A stretch of 64,000 nt of DNA from Saposhnikovia divaricata (GCA_036435485.1 CM071595.1:103966580-104030579); one strand, 5' to 3'; numbered from the stretch's first letter, positions 10,934 to 21,447 are shown. Notes: generated by a model not told the origin, from the letters alone. Program-made: numbers and translations.

Positions 10934-10935
10934 AG

Positions 10936-10947
10936 TGGTATCAGAGC
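10936..10947 (+). other. Primer-binding site (tRNA-iMet), element 1
   Basis: TGGTATCAGAGC, complementary to the 3' end of plant initiator tRNA-Met, two bases after the LTR. Confidence 0.92.
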
Positions 10948-10994
10948 CAATCTGTTACTTTATTACAGGTTAAGATCCAAACACAACAATAATC

Positions 10995-13226
10995 ATGTCA
11001 GCAATTCCTCCACCAGCACCTACTATTTCTGAAAAGGCTCCTACTACTGTGAGTCGTTATGAACCAATCAGGGTTCCTATTCTCAGGCCATTAGAGTATG
11101 CTATGTGGAAGGTCAAGATGACTATGTTTCTGGAGGCTACAGATCCAGAATATCTTGACATGATTTATGAAGGCCCTCACAATCCTACAAAGCTATCTGT
11201 TGCAGCTGCTGGTGAAGAAGCTAAAATAGTTCCAAAGGAAAAGAAGGACATGACTCCTGAAGATCTATCATCAATTGCTAAGGATGCAAAGGTTAGGCAT
11301 TTACTGCATAGTGCTTTAGACAATGTTATGTCTAACAAAGTGATTAACTGCACCACTGCAAAAGAGATATGGGATGCTCTTGAAGTCAGATGTCAAGGAA
11401 CTGCTGCTATTAAGAAGAATAGGAGAAACATACTCACACAAGAGTATGAGCATTTTGAGGCTAAACCTGAAGAGACCATGACAGATACATTTGATAGATT
11501 CTGTAAATTGCTTAATGATCTGTCATTGGTCAACAAAGAGTATGATCTCGAAGACTCTAATCTCAAGTTTCTTCTTTCTCTACCTGAAAAGTGGGATGTG
11601 AAAACAACCACTATTAGAGACAACTATGATCTTGCTGAAACAAAGATTGATGAAATCTATGGGCTGCTCAAAACTCATGAATTGGAAATGGAGCAGAGAA
11701 ACAGGAGATCAAGCAGGAAGGCAAAGTCTGTTGCTCTTAATGTTGAAGAGAAGCCTCAGAAGAAAGAGGCATCAAGAAGGAAAATGAAGGGAAAAGCTTT
11801 GGTCATTCACTCAGAAAGTGAATCATCAAACTCTGATTGTGATTCAAACTCTTCTGAATCATCTGACTCTGAGGATGATGAAGAAGAAATGAGGAAAATG
11901 GCTGTGTTGATGGTGAAGACCTTCAAGAAAATGGGCTTCAAAAATTTCAAGAAAGGGAAAAGGTTTTCTAGAGATTCAAATGAAGACAGGAAAAGCTTCA
12001 GGAAGTTTGATAAGAGAGATTCTAAGGGGAAGAAGGATAAGTCTGAAATTCAATGCTACAAGTGTAAGGAGATGGGTCACTATGCTCCTGAGTGCAAGAA
12101 GGGTAAAACTGGAAAGGTACTCTACACTAAAGGCAGAGATTGGGCAGATACTTCAGATTCTGATGAAGAAGTGAACTATGCTCTCATGGCTACTACTGAA
12201 TCAGAAACTTCTGAAAATCAGGTACCTCTAACTACCTATGCTTATAATATAGATGACATTGCTCAATTAAGAATTTATCTTAAGTCATTGCATATAAGTT
12301 ATAGGGATCATACTTTAGAAAATGAGAGGATAAAATCTGAAAATTCTGAACTTAAAGTTAGAAATAAACTTGTTGAAGAAAAACTTGAAAACATGCAACA
12401 AGTTCAGAAAGAGAAAGATGATGCTGTTTCTATAGAACAGGATTTGCTTCAGAAATATAAACAACTAGAATCTGAGTTGGAGGAAGCAAATAAGAAAATT
12501 AGGACTTGGACTAATTCTGGAAAGGACACTCAACAGATTTTTCAAACAGACACTGTTGGTCTAGGTTATAATGAGGGAGATGAACTTAGATTTCAAAATC
12601 AATTTAAAATCAGACCTCATTTTGTACATGGAGCCAGTAAATTTTTGTCTGAAAATGAAAAAGAAGCTGTTAAAAGTAAACCAGTAAAAACTAGTGTTAA
12701 ACAGGTTAATATTGGTTCAATGACAGATAAACAACTCAAACATAAACTGAAGGAGTTAAAATCTGTTAAGAAACAGGGAGTGTCAAATAAGAACAGAAAT
12801 GGAAAAGTAGGCATCACTTCAGAAAATAAACCAATGCTTGCTAGTTATGCTCCAAGAAAGACATGTCATAACTGTGGTAGTACTAAGCATCTTGCAAATT
12901 TCTGCAAGAAAAACAAAAATATAAATTCTTTACCTTCCAAGTCTGAGGTAAAGAAGGATTTTGCTAGAACTAAGCCACAGACTTTATGCACACACTGTGG
13001 AAGCACTTGGCATTCCATTTATACCTGCAGAGAATATCATGCTATCTATCATAATTACTATGAACTGAAACCCAATCTGAAATGGGTTAAAGTTGATACT
13101 GCAAGTGTAAACACTGATACTGTTAGCTCAAACTCTGATAATGTTAATTCCGCTGCAAAAGCTAACAAAGTTAAGAATGTCAAAGGATCCAAACAAGTCT
13201 GGATCCTTAAATCTAATCCTCAGTAA
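10995..13226 (+). CDS. gag: Gag polyprotein, Sirevirus element 1 (intact, 743 aa)
   Basis: Gag forms the virus-like particle and binds element RNA. The ATG is 47 bp after the PBS. Residues about 25-250 match the Copia gag fold (YAMWKVKMTMFLEATD, EIWDALEVRCQGT, LKFLLSLPEKWDV). A Ser/Asp/Glu-rich stretch near 275-300 precedes a basic region and a zinc knuckle CYKCKEMGHYAPEC near 354. A coiled-coil-like segment spans about 440-505. Two further knuckles follow: CHNCGSTKHLANFC near 624 and CTHCGSTWHSIYTC near 665. It ends VWILKSNPQ with TAA, and pol lies in the +1 frame. The equivalent frame in element 3 is 749 codons but carries stops. No stop or frameshift is seen here, so this Gag could still be made. 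Confidence 0.93.
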   Translation: MSAIPPPAPTISEKAPTTVSRYEPIRVPILRPLEYAMWKVKMTMFLEATDPEYLDMIYEGPHNPTKLSVAAAGEEAKIVPKEKKDMTPEDLSSIAKDAKVRHLLHSALDNVMSNKVINCTTAKEIWDALEVRCQGTAAIKKNRRNILTQEYEHFEAKPEETMTDTFDRFCKLLNDLSLVNKEYDLEDSNLKFLLSLPEKWDVKTTTIRDNYDLAETKIDEIYGLLKTHELEMEQRNRRSSRKAKSVALNVEEKPQKKEASRRKMKGKALVIHSESESSNSDCDSNSSESSDSEDDEEEMRKMAVLMVKTFKKMGFKNFKKGKRFSRDSNEDRKSFRKFDKRDSKGKKDKSEIQCYKCKEMGHYAPECKKGKTGKVLYTKGRDWADTSDSDEEVNYALMATTESETSENQVPLTTYAYNIDDIAQLRIYLKSLHISYRDHTLENERIKSENSELKVRNKLVEEKLENMQQVQKEKDDAVSIEQDLLQKYKQLESELEEANKKIRTWTNSGKDTQQIFQTDTVGLGYNEGDELRFQNQFKIRPHFVHGASKFLSENEKEAVKSKPVKTSVKQVNIGSMTDKQLKHKLKELKSVKKQGVSNKNRNGKVGITSENKPMLASYAPRKTCHNCGSTKHLANFCKKNKNINSLPSKSEVKKDFARTKPQTLCTHCGSTWHSIYTCREYHAIYHNYYELKPNLKWVKVDTASVNTDTVSSNSDNVNSAAKANKVKNVKGSKQVWILKSNPQ

Positions 13227-13242
13227 TTGCTTGTGATTACAG
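13227..13242 (+). promoter_or_regulatory. Splice-acceptor-like site between gag and pol
   Basis: TTGCTTGTGATTACAG/GG follows the gag stop. The pol frame is closed by TGA (13234-13236) just upstream, so simple frameshifting from gag cannot join them. Element 3 keeps the same layout (TTGTTTGTGATTGCAG/GG). No donor was identified; function is inferred. Confidence 0.4.
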
Positions 13243-16200
13243 GGCAACAGGGAGGCAACCCTAGTCGTGGACAGTGGATGTTCAGGACACATGATTGGAA
13301 ATAAAGCCCTGCTATCAGACTATGAGGAGAAGGCTGGCCCAAAAGTTTCCTATGGTGATGGAAATGTAGGAAGAACATTGGGATATGGCAATATTAATCT
13401 TGGAAATGTCATCATCAACAATGTAGCTCATGTCCCAGGACTCAAGCATGACTTGTTATCGGTGAGTCAAATCTGTGACAAGGGATATCATGTAGATTTT
13501 CAACCTGAATATTGTGAAGTTATCAGCAAATCTACAGGAAAGGTTGTTCTAGTTGGTCATAGTCAAAACAACATTTATGAAATCAAGCTCCTAATAGACT
13601 CTGTTGGAAAAGCTGTTTGCCTGTCTACAAGAATGTCTAGTGAAGTGAGTTGGAAGTGGCACAAGAAACTCTCGCATTTGAACTTGAACAACATCAATGA
13701 ATTGATCAGAAAGGATCTTGTAAGAGGACTCCCAAAGGCTCTGTTAAATGTTGATGGTCTATGTGACTCATGTCAAAAGGCCAAACAAAGGAAGTCATCT
13801 TTCAAGAGCAAGACAGAATTTTCAATCACTGATCCTTATCATCTTCTGCATGTTGATCTCTTTGGTCCAGTAAATGTTATGTCTATAGCAAGGAAGAAAT
13901 ATGCTTTAGTCATTGTTGATGAATACACTAGATTCACTTGGGTGTATTTTCTAGCAAAGAAGGATGAAACTACATTAACTCTGATGGAGCATGTGAAGCT
14001 TCTGGACAAAGGATCAAGTAACAAAGTCAGAATCATCAGAAGTGATAATGGAACTGAGTTCAGAAATGCAACAATGGAAGAATTCTGCAAGGAAAATGGA
14101 GTGAAGCAAGAATTTTCAGCACCTGGTACACCACAACAAAATGGTGTAGTTGAAAGGAAAAATAGAACCTTGATTGAAGCTGCCAGAACTATGCTTGATG
14201 AAGCAAAATTGCCAACTTATTTCTGGGTAGAAGCTGTTCAAACTGCTTGTTTTACTCAAAATGCTACACTGATCAATAAGCATGGAAAGACACCATGTGA
14301 GATGGTGAAGAAAAAGAAGCCTAACCTGAAATACTTTCATAGTTTCGGGTGCAAATGTTTTGTTTTGAAGACTCATCCTGAACAGTTGACCAAGTTTGAG
14401 CTAAAGGCAGATGAAGGAATTTTTGTTGGCTATCCACTGTCAACAAAGGCATTCAGAGTTTACAATCTGAGAACTAAAGTGATCATGGAATCTATACATG
14501 TGTCGTTTGATGACAAGAAGATAACTGGACTTGAAGACAAAGATGAATATGATCAACTGAACTTTGAAAATGAAGATTTAAACTCTGTTGAAGTAAACTC
14601 TGATGAAACAATTCTGACAGACTCTGTTGAAACAAACTGTGAACCTCTACTGGTAAACACTGGAGAAACTTCTCAGCCACAACAAAGGGAATAACCAGTT
14701 GAGGGGGAGCATGATCAAGATGAAGACTCAAACACTGATACTGAGTCAACTGAAAAATCTGGATCAAACTCTGATGATTCAAACTCTGAAAATTCAAATT
14801 CTGACTCTGGGTAGTCAAGATCAGGGGGAGTCTCAGAAAATGAAGAAAGATCACAACAAAATCAGGAGAGCATGGATCAAGGGGGAGGATCACATGCTGA
14901 CAGAAGTCATTTGCCTTCTGCTAGGAAATGGACTAAATCACATACACCTGATTTGATAATTGGTGATCCAGATGCAAAAGTGAAAACAAGAAGTGCTACT
15001 GCAAGTGAATGTCTGTTTCATGCAATGAACCAAAGAAAGTGGAAGAAGCTCTTCAAGATGCTGACTGGATAACAGCAATGCAGGAAGAGTTGAATGAATT
15101 TGAAAGGAATGAAGTTTGGACCCTTGTACCAAGGCCAAAGAACAGATCTATTGTTGGTACTAAATGGGTTTTCAGAAACAAGACTGACAGTGAAGGTGTT
15201 ATCACAAGGAACAAGGCTAGACTGGTAGCAAAAGGCTATTCACAGCAGGAAGGAATAGACTATGATGAAACATTTGCTCCAGTTGCAAGATTGGAGGCAA
15301 TCAGAATTTTTCTAGCATATGCCTCTCACAAGAAATTCAAAGTGTTCCAGATGGATGTGAAAAGTGCTTTTCTGAATGGAAAGCTTGAAGAGGAAGTGTT
15401 TGTTGAACAACCACCGGGATTTGTGGACCCCAAATATCCAGATTATGTCTACAGGCTAGATAAGGCACTATATGGACTTAAGCAGGCACCAAGAGCATGG
15501 TATGAAACACTTGCTCAATTTCTTCTAGAAATTGGATTCAACAGAGGAACAATTGACAAAACTCTATTTTATTTCAATCAAGGAAGTGACCTCCTTTTAG
15601 TTCAGATATATGTTGATGACATTATCTTTGGGTCTACTAATGATAAACTCTGTAAGAAGTTTGCGAAGCTCATGCAGTCCAGGTATCAAATGAGCATGAT
15701 GGGAGAGCTTAGTTACTTTCTAGGCCTACAGGTGAGACAAACAGATGATGGTATTTTCATTAATCAAGAAAAATATACCAGAAATCTTCTCAAGAAATTT
15801 GGTATACTTGATTGTTCATCTGCATCAACTCCCATGGCAACAGCAACTAAATTGGACAAAGACACAGGAGTTTCAGTGGATATGACAAACTACAGGGGCA
15901 TGATAGGATCTCTTCCTTACTTGACAGCTAGTAGGCCTGACATCATGTATGCAACCTGTCTTTGTGCAAGGTTTCAGGCAGATCCTAGAGAGCCACATCT
16001 GACAGCTGTGAAAAGAATCTTCAAGTATCTCAAGGGCACCTTATCATTAGGTCTGTGGTACCCCAGAGAATCAGATTTCAAGCTACTTGGGTATTCTGAT
16101 GCAGACTTTGCAGGCTGCAAGATAGACAGAAAGAGCACTAGTGGAAGTTGTCAATTTCTTGGTGACAGACTTGTCTCTTGGTACAGCAAGAAACAGAAAT

Positions 16201-16628
16201 CAATTTCCACATCTACAGCTGAAGCAGAGTATATTGCAGCTGGTAGCTGTTGTGCACAGATCTTGTTGATGAAGAATCAATTGCTGAATTATGGATTGAG
16301 GTACAGTAAAATTCCTATTTACTGTGATAATCAAAGTGCTATTGCTATGACAGGTAATCCAGTACAGCATTCAATGACCAAGCACATCAGCATAAGGTAC
16401 CACTTCATCAGAGAACATGTGGAAGAAGGGAATATTGAACTACATTTTGTGTCTACAGAACAACAGCTTGCAGATATCTTCACTAAACCATTGAGTGAAG
16501 CTACATTTACAAGACTGGTCAATGAACTAGGAATGGTCTCTGGTTCTGACTACGAATGTTGGTTAGATTCAAATTTTACTTATGTAATGTGTTGCTCATA
16601 TTTCCTTGATTTGTTATATGCTAAGTGA
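13243..16628 (+). pseudogene. pol: Pol of Sirevirus element 1 (protease, integrase, RT, RNase H), broken
   Basis: Copia-order pol. Protease active site is VDSGCSGHM (13258 on). The integrase zinc region has HKKLSHLN and CDSCQKAKQRK, and its core has LLHVDLFGP, IIRSDNGTEF and PGTPQQNGVVERKN. RT has KARLVAKGYSQQEGIDY, MDVKSAFLNG, LYGLKQAPRAWY and the catalytic YVDDIIFGS near 15607. RNase H has GYSDADFAGC, STAEAEYIA and YCDNQSA, ending ADIFTKPL. Lesions relative to element 3: TAA at 14692-14694, TAG at 14812-14814, and a 13-base loss at about 15023 that shifts frame. The linker between integrase and RT is rich in NSD/NSE repeats. RT-RNase H from 15009 is one open frame with all motifs. Start placed after the acceptor-like CAG. 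Confidence 0.92.
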
Positions 16629-17629
16629 ACTCTGTTATGCATACTCTGATAATCTGTTTTTCACTGTCAAACTATGTTAAACTCTGTCAGCATGCCTGTA
16701 TGTTATACACTCTTAATAAGTTGATAAACTCTGTGAACTCTGAGTTGATTTTTGTCTGAATGAAAACACCAATGAAGAAATATGTATGAAGCATGATTCT
16801 CAGCAATTAATCATGAATCTTTCTGAGTTATTGTGATCTAATCTTAGATTGTGCAGAAAATTAACACAGCATGATACTGGTTCATATTTATAGCATCTCT
16901 TAGTTTATTTTGTCCTAAACTCTGAGTCTATAAATACTGTGTGCATTGCCTTTCATGAATAACTACTGATGTTTATGAACTCTAAACTCTGATTAGTTAT
17001 ACACTGGTAGATTAAAAATGCTTACTGCAATACCCCAAAGAAAATGTATATAGGTTGCTATACTCCTTTGAGATTATGTTGGATACTAGGATGACCCAGG
17101 AACCTATTGGTATATAATATGTGCTAAAATTCTCTGATTTTTGGTGACTAGTCAAATACTAGGATGACCCAGGAACTTATCAAAATGATAAGGGCTAAAA
17201 TTTTTGAATTTTTGGTGACTGGTTCCAACTTCTAATTACTGGAATGAATAGAATTAAAAAAAAATGTATATATAGAGGGCGTATAAAATAAATTAAATGT
17301 TACTGTATTGATTACTACAGAGTTTAGCTTTCATCATACAGTCAGTATTTACTATGACAGTTTGTGCATCCAGTGTTTATTGCTTTACTTTATGGATTTT
17401 ATGAAAAATTAGATGCTCTAAAAATTGATTCAGTAAACTCTGCTTCACACACACATATTTTCACAACTGTGCAATTTATGAAAAGGTTTCGGTGATAAAG
17501 TTGGAGAATTGACAAACGCTGTTGATTCGTGGTTCATACTCTAAGGTAAATTTTCATTTGGATAATTTGAAAATTTTGGAGTAAATAGGGCTTTTGACAA
17601 CTGTTACTAAGTGTATTGTTGATTTATGG
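16629..17629 (+). other. Spacer between pol and third ORF, element 1
   Basis: Non-coding, rich in AACTCTG/CAGAGTT words. It is homologous to 31000-31990 of element 3. It holds a conserved two-copy tandem repeat (17083-17228). Confidence 0.6.
17083..17228 (+). repeat. Two-copy 73-bp tandem repeat in the pol/ORF3 spacer
   Basis: Each copy opens ATACTAGGATGACCCAGGAA and closes with TTTTTGGTGACT. Period 73 (17083, 17156). Element 3 carries the same two-copy arrangement on minus at about 31318-31460, so the duplication predates both insertions. Confidence 0.7.
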
Positions 17630-18414
17630 TTCGAACTCTGAGTTCTTGAGTTCTCGAATAGAGTAATAGACATGTCGAATCTCTGAGTTATCAAATGACA
17701 CTTTGACTTGTTGACTCTCAGAGATGTCGAATAGTGTTTTCACAAATATCGCCTCGACTTGTCGAATGCTAGACTTCTTGAATAGAACACAACACTTCTC
17801 GAATTGGTACTCTGTTCTGTTCCTGATTTAATTGTGATTATTGTTGATGAATTTGTTCCTTATATGATTACTTTAATTAGTTTTCATATTCTCTTCTTTG
17901 ATTTAATTCTTTGAAGAACAGTTCATAAACATAAAAAAAATTTGCAGAACACACTGAATAAGATTAGAGAAACAGAATTTTTCATTGATAATAAGAAAGA
18001 GATTACATGTAAGAATTACATCTTTTTGTTCTCTCTATCTACTAATCTATTCAACAGGAAATAAAAAGTGAAATCCAAACCACTCCATTGTTAGCAAACA
18101 TCCCAGATCCCATCTTTGCCACTTTATTTGGGTGGAAGTTGAAGGGATAAGATTATTTTTGCTGACATATTCATTAACAATGGTTGGTGATGTTGGATGA
18201 GGATGCCTTCGAGGAAAGCCATGCTAATGTTGCTTGGAGAGCAGCATCGATGTCGATCACTCTTGCAGGCTTTTCTCTCTCGATCTCTTCCAGACCGGCA
18301 TCCATCTGCAGCCACAGAGTTTCAAGCTGCCTTTCCCAGTCAAACGCATCAAACTCTTCACGCGTATAACTGAAGATATCTCTATTCTCTACGAGATGGA
18401 GATTCTTTTCTTTG
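17630..18414 (-). other. Unrelated segment replacing the N-terminal half of ORF3 in element 1
   Basis: Homology to element 3 stops near 17630 and resumes at 18415 inside ORF3, where element 3 has about 2.3 kb instead. Read on minus, the segment holds an open frame of about 80 codons (18414 down to 18174) with coding-like composition (EEFDAFDWERQLETLWLQMD, ARVIDIDAALQATLAWL), then UTR-like DNA and several TTCGAGAAGT-like words (17640-17810) resembling the array in the LTR of element 2. This looks like a captured or recombined foreign piece in antisense. The protein is not recognised. Confidence 0.55.
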
Positions 18415-20024
18415 ATGGCTACAGTTGTACAAGTGAAGACTCTCAACTCGAGGTTTGATCTATGTCAAAAGGCAATCTCTGATGTTCGAGGTGATGTTGT
18501 TAGAGGAGCTGAAATGATTAAACTTGACAACAAGAATAAATTTCAATATCTTACTCAGAATCAAGACACTTTGTCTCACAGGCTGAACAAAGTTGAACAA
18601 AATCAGAATGATATGTCCCTAAAGATTGATTCTATTGCTACTTCCTTGGAGTTAATCACATCTATTCTTATGCCTGATGATGTCAAAAAGGGGGAGAGAG
18701 TTGCTAAAGACAAATGCAAGCAATCTCAAACTCTGATCAGAAAGGATAAAGCTGGAGATGGAGGAGCAAGTAGTAAAGGAAAGAGCAAAACTGAAGAATT
18801 TCAAACTCTGAAAACTAGCAAGTCTTCTAAATCACAGTTTGTTGGGATAAACAATGATACTCATGGTACTTCAAAGACCAAGAGTTTGCTATTACCTTCT
18901 AATCCACAGACTGATGAAGAATTGGCTGCTAAGTTGTTTATTGAAGAGAATGAGGAAGGAGTTACAATTGAGGACATTGAAGCTGAAGAAAAGAGTTTAC
19001 AAGAAGAACATCTCAAGGCTTTAAAGTCTGGTAAGTTAAAGAAAGGAAAAGCTCCTAGGCCTGTTGTTAAAGGCGTTGTGATAAAGGAAAGGGCTGATGT
19101 TAGTCAAAAATCTCAGTTTTCAAAGGAAACAATGGCAGCAGAAGCTCAACTCAAGCTGAAAGGCATTGAAGGAGAAAGTTCACAGAAGAAAGTTACAACT
19201 ACTTCTGTTGCATCACAAGTTGTGACCACACCTTTACAATCTTCTCAGTTGAAATCAGTTTTTGGGAAAGGAACAATTCATGATCCAAATATATTATCTG
19301 GAGTTTCTATGAATATTTCTGATGGAAGAGCCTTGTCTGGTAAAGTTGGAAACAATAAGGGTGGACTAGGTTCACACAAGGACAAAAGGCAATATACTGG
19401 TCCTAGAGATCCTTCTTCACTGGCTGTTCCAGGTTGTGGTGTCACTCAAGAGAGTTTGGACAGACTGGAATCAGTATAGTTAGTTTATCAGAAGAGTTTA
19501 AAGAAGGACTTTCTCTTGTACTTCATGGCTGATGGGATAGTATTTAGAGTTGGTGAGAATGATATTGGCTTGAAATATTGGGAAGAACTAGAATATGTTC
19601 TATATCTTTTCAAGGTGAATAGTCAAAGGACTCATCAGTTGCTAATGTGCTAAGACAGAGGATGCTTCAGAATTTGGCAATCAGATGAGAGAAGTATAAT
19701 AGCAGATATGTTCCTAAGTATAGGGATTACAATGGAAATCTTATTGAAATGAAGAAAGGTACTGCAAAATTAAAGACTGATTTGGGAATCACAGTACTTG
19801 ACTTCAATTCACAGTCAGAAGAAGTCAAATTTATCAGACTGGGAAATGAGATGAGAAGAAACAAAATCTATGATCTTAGGGCTGCTATCTATCAGACAGA
19901 TGAGAGTGATCCTCGGCTCAGAGAGATTAAAGAAGCTATGGAGATTGAGCTTGAAAATGCAGAAAGAAGATTGCTCATAGATTATCTCAGAGCTACACCA
20001 GATCTTGAAGAGATTAGAGATTAA
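18415..20024 (+). pseudogene. Third ORF (accessory, post-pol), element 1, C-terminal half only
   Basis: Homologous to the last ~540 codons of the post-pol ORF of element 3. Shared blocks: VQVKTLN, KVEQNQN, SIATSLELITSIL, DVKKGERVAK, DEELAAKLF, GVTIEDIEAEEKSLQEEH, GPRDPSSLAVPG, YVLYLFKV, ITVLDFNSQS, RLGNEMRRNKIYDLRAAIYQ and LENAERRLLIDYLRATPD. The start is a heptad-like helical region, followed by Lys/Ser-rich linker. Lesions: TAG at 19477-19479 where element 3 has Gln, and frame disruption around 19630-19690, after which the frame resumes near 19749. No enzyme motif, signal peptide or membrane segment is seen. Sireviruses often carry a post-pol env-like ORF; whether this belongs to that group is unproven. 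Confidence 0.7.
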
Positions 20025-20169
20025 AGTCTGTAAAGATTTTCTTATTCTCTGTAGATTTTGTTAAGTAGAAGCTTAAACTCTGAATTTGTATAAACACTGT
20101 ATTTGTCTATTTGTTTTCAAATCATCAATTATTGTTATTAACTTGTGCATTTTTGCTAATGAACAAGTT
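20025..20169 (+). other. 3' non-coding end of element 1
   Basis: Short region between ORF3 and PPT, ending GCTAATGAACAAGTT; the same words occur inverted at 26881-27000 in element 3. Confidence 0.6.
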
Positions 20170-20178
20170 GGGGGAGAT
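20170..20178 (+). other. Polypurine tract, element 1
   Basis: GGGGGAGAT immediately before the 3' LTR; primes plus-strand DNA synthesis. Confidence 0.88.
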
Positions 20179-20676
20179 TGTTAAATATAATTGATGTGTT
20201 TTAATCAGTGTTTAAGTGTTACAGTGAATTATCAGAGTTTAGCTGGAAGCGGTCAGAGTTTAGTGTAAACTCTGACAGATGGAAGCTCGACAGAGTTTGT
20301 CAAACTCTGTCTGGAGGCAGCGTCTACTGGTCAACAGTGATTGAAGATTTATTATGGAAGCGATATCTTTGAAGATTGGATAGCTATCAAAGAGATCGAG
20401 TTGACTTAGGAGACGTGTGACAATCTGTAATTGATATCATTGTATAGCTGATTATTAGGAATATCAATTAGAGATTGTATTGAAGCTGTATGTTTTATAA
20501 ATACAGTTAGGTTAACCCTAGAAGGGAATCGTACAACGAATTATCTTTATTGTAACCTAGCAGCTCTTTGTGATAGTTTACATCACGAAGAGGGTTCTTA
20601 ATACCAGAAGTTTTTAAGTGCAAAAAACGTCTTGTTAAACTCTCATACGAATTTGATTATTAATTATGTATTTGGC
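20179..20676 (+). repeat. 3' LTR of Sirevirus element 1 (3' end eroded)
   Basis: Nearly identical to 10430-10933 with three scattered changes (for example GTCAACAGTG for GTCAACGGTG). The end reads ATGTATTTGGC instead of GTGTTCGGCCTAACA, so the terminal CTAACA is lost. Athila sequence follows at once. Confidence 0.88.
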
Positions 20677-20878
20677 AAACTACATTGCATTGCATTGCAT
20701 TGGATTTTGTGAGTACATTCACTATAGGCCCTCACGAGACCTTACTCGTCCACTAGTGCTGCCTAGGGGTTTAAAGGGCTTGTTGCATATGCCAAATGCA
20801 ACCGTGATCACCTACGGAAGTGGTACTAGTTAGTTAGTTAGTTGTAATTGTTTATGCTTGAGGACAAGCATCGGTTTA

Positions 20879-20888
20879 AGTTTGGGGG
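20879..20888 (+). other. Polypurine tract, Athila-like element
   Basis: AGTTTGGGGG immediately before the LTR start TGTGATAAG. Confidence 0.75.
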
Positions 20889-21202
20889 TGTGATAAGTGG
20901 ATTTTATATCCACTTGGAACGTTCCATATCGGCTTGAATTGGTGTACTTGGACTTAAGTTTTTGGTATTTTTGATGTGTTTTGTTTGAATGTGCAGGTTT
21001 GCAAGAATGTCAATTAGGGTTGCCGTCTCCGTCAAATTTGAAGTTGATTTGTGCAAATGGAATGAAGTTTGGAGTCAAGCACTAAGATTTTATGATGGTT
21101 CCAAGTAAAGTTAATTGACTATGGAAGCAATGGCAAAAAGAACGGAAGAAAACGGCTCAAAAACGAAGAAAATGGAGGAAAATCAGTTTCGGCAGGAAGT
21201 TT

Positions 21203-21313
21203 ACGCGCCTGGAGCGCGTAACCGTGCGCCTGGAGCGCGTGAAACAGCAGAAGCATGCGCCTGGAGCGCGTAGCACGCGCCTGGAGTGCGTAGCACGCGC
21301 CTGGGGCGCGTAG
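21203..21313. repeat. GC-rich palindromic minisatellite in Athila LTR
   Basis: Five units of about 18-26 bp around ACGCGCCTGGAGCGCGTA, each a 6-bp inverted repeat (ACGCGC/GCGCGT with loop CTGGA), in otherwise AT-rich DNA. It is CpG-dense and lies upstream of the LTR TATA box. Confidence 0.85.
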
Positions 21314-21439
21314 GTCCGCAGAAAATCCTGAAAATGTCCGTTTTGACCCTATTTCGAATTCTAGTTGTATTTTTGGTATCCAAACCTATTTCTAATTGTA
21401 TTGTAGGTTGTTTTTCTTGCTGGGCAAGATATCTAGGCC

Positions 21440-21447
21440 TATAAAAA
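21440..21447 (+). promoter_or_regulatory. TATA box, Athila-like LTR
   Basis: TATAAAAA in GGCCTATAAAAACACATC, about 550 bp into the LTR. Confidence 0.6.

Larger units (their letters stand above)
10430..20676 (+). mobile_element. Sirevirus-type Ty1/Copia retrotransposon, element 1
   Basis: LTRs at 10430-10933 and 20179-20676, tRNA-iMet PBS, gag, pol in Copia order (protease, integrase, RT, RNase H), a third ORF after pol, and a GGGGGAGAT PPT. Long gag and post-pol ORF are Sirevirus traits. By eye the LTRs differ at three internal sites plus the last 15-20 bases, so insertion was recent, yet pol has two nonsense codons and a frameshift. Left flank is MULE transposase and right flank is Athila DNA with no convincing target-site duplication, so at least one flank was rearranged. 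Element 3 is the same family in opposite orientation. Confidence 0.92.

Noticed and set aside
10936..10947. tRNA gene at TGGTATCAGAGC sites
   Set aside because: Only the 12-nt complement of a tRNA end is present, directly after LTRs; these are primer-binding sites.
14116..14376. Antisense frames over Sirevirus gag and pol
   Set aside because: Mirror frames of conserved coding regions; the same antisense frames recur in element 3 for that reason alone.
10424..20685. AAAC on both sides of element 1 as target-site duplication
   Set aside because: Only four bases in different register, and the flanks belong to different elements (MULE and Athila).
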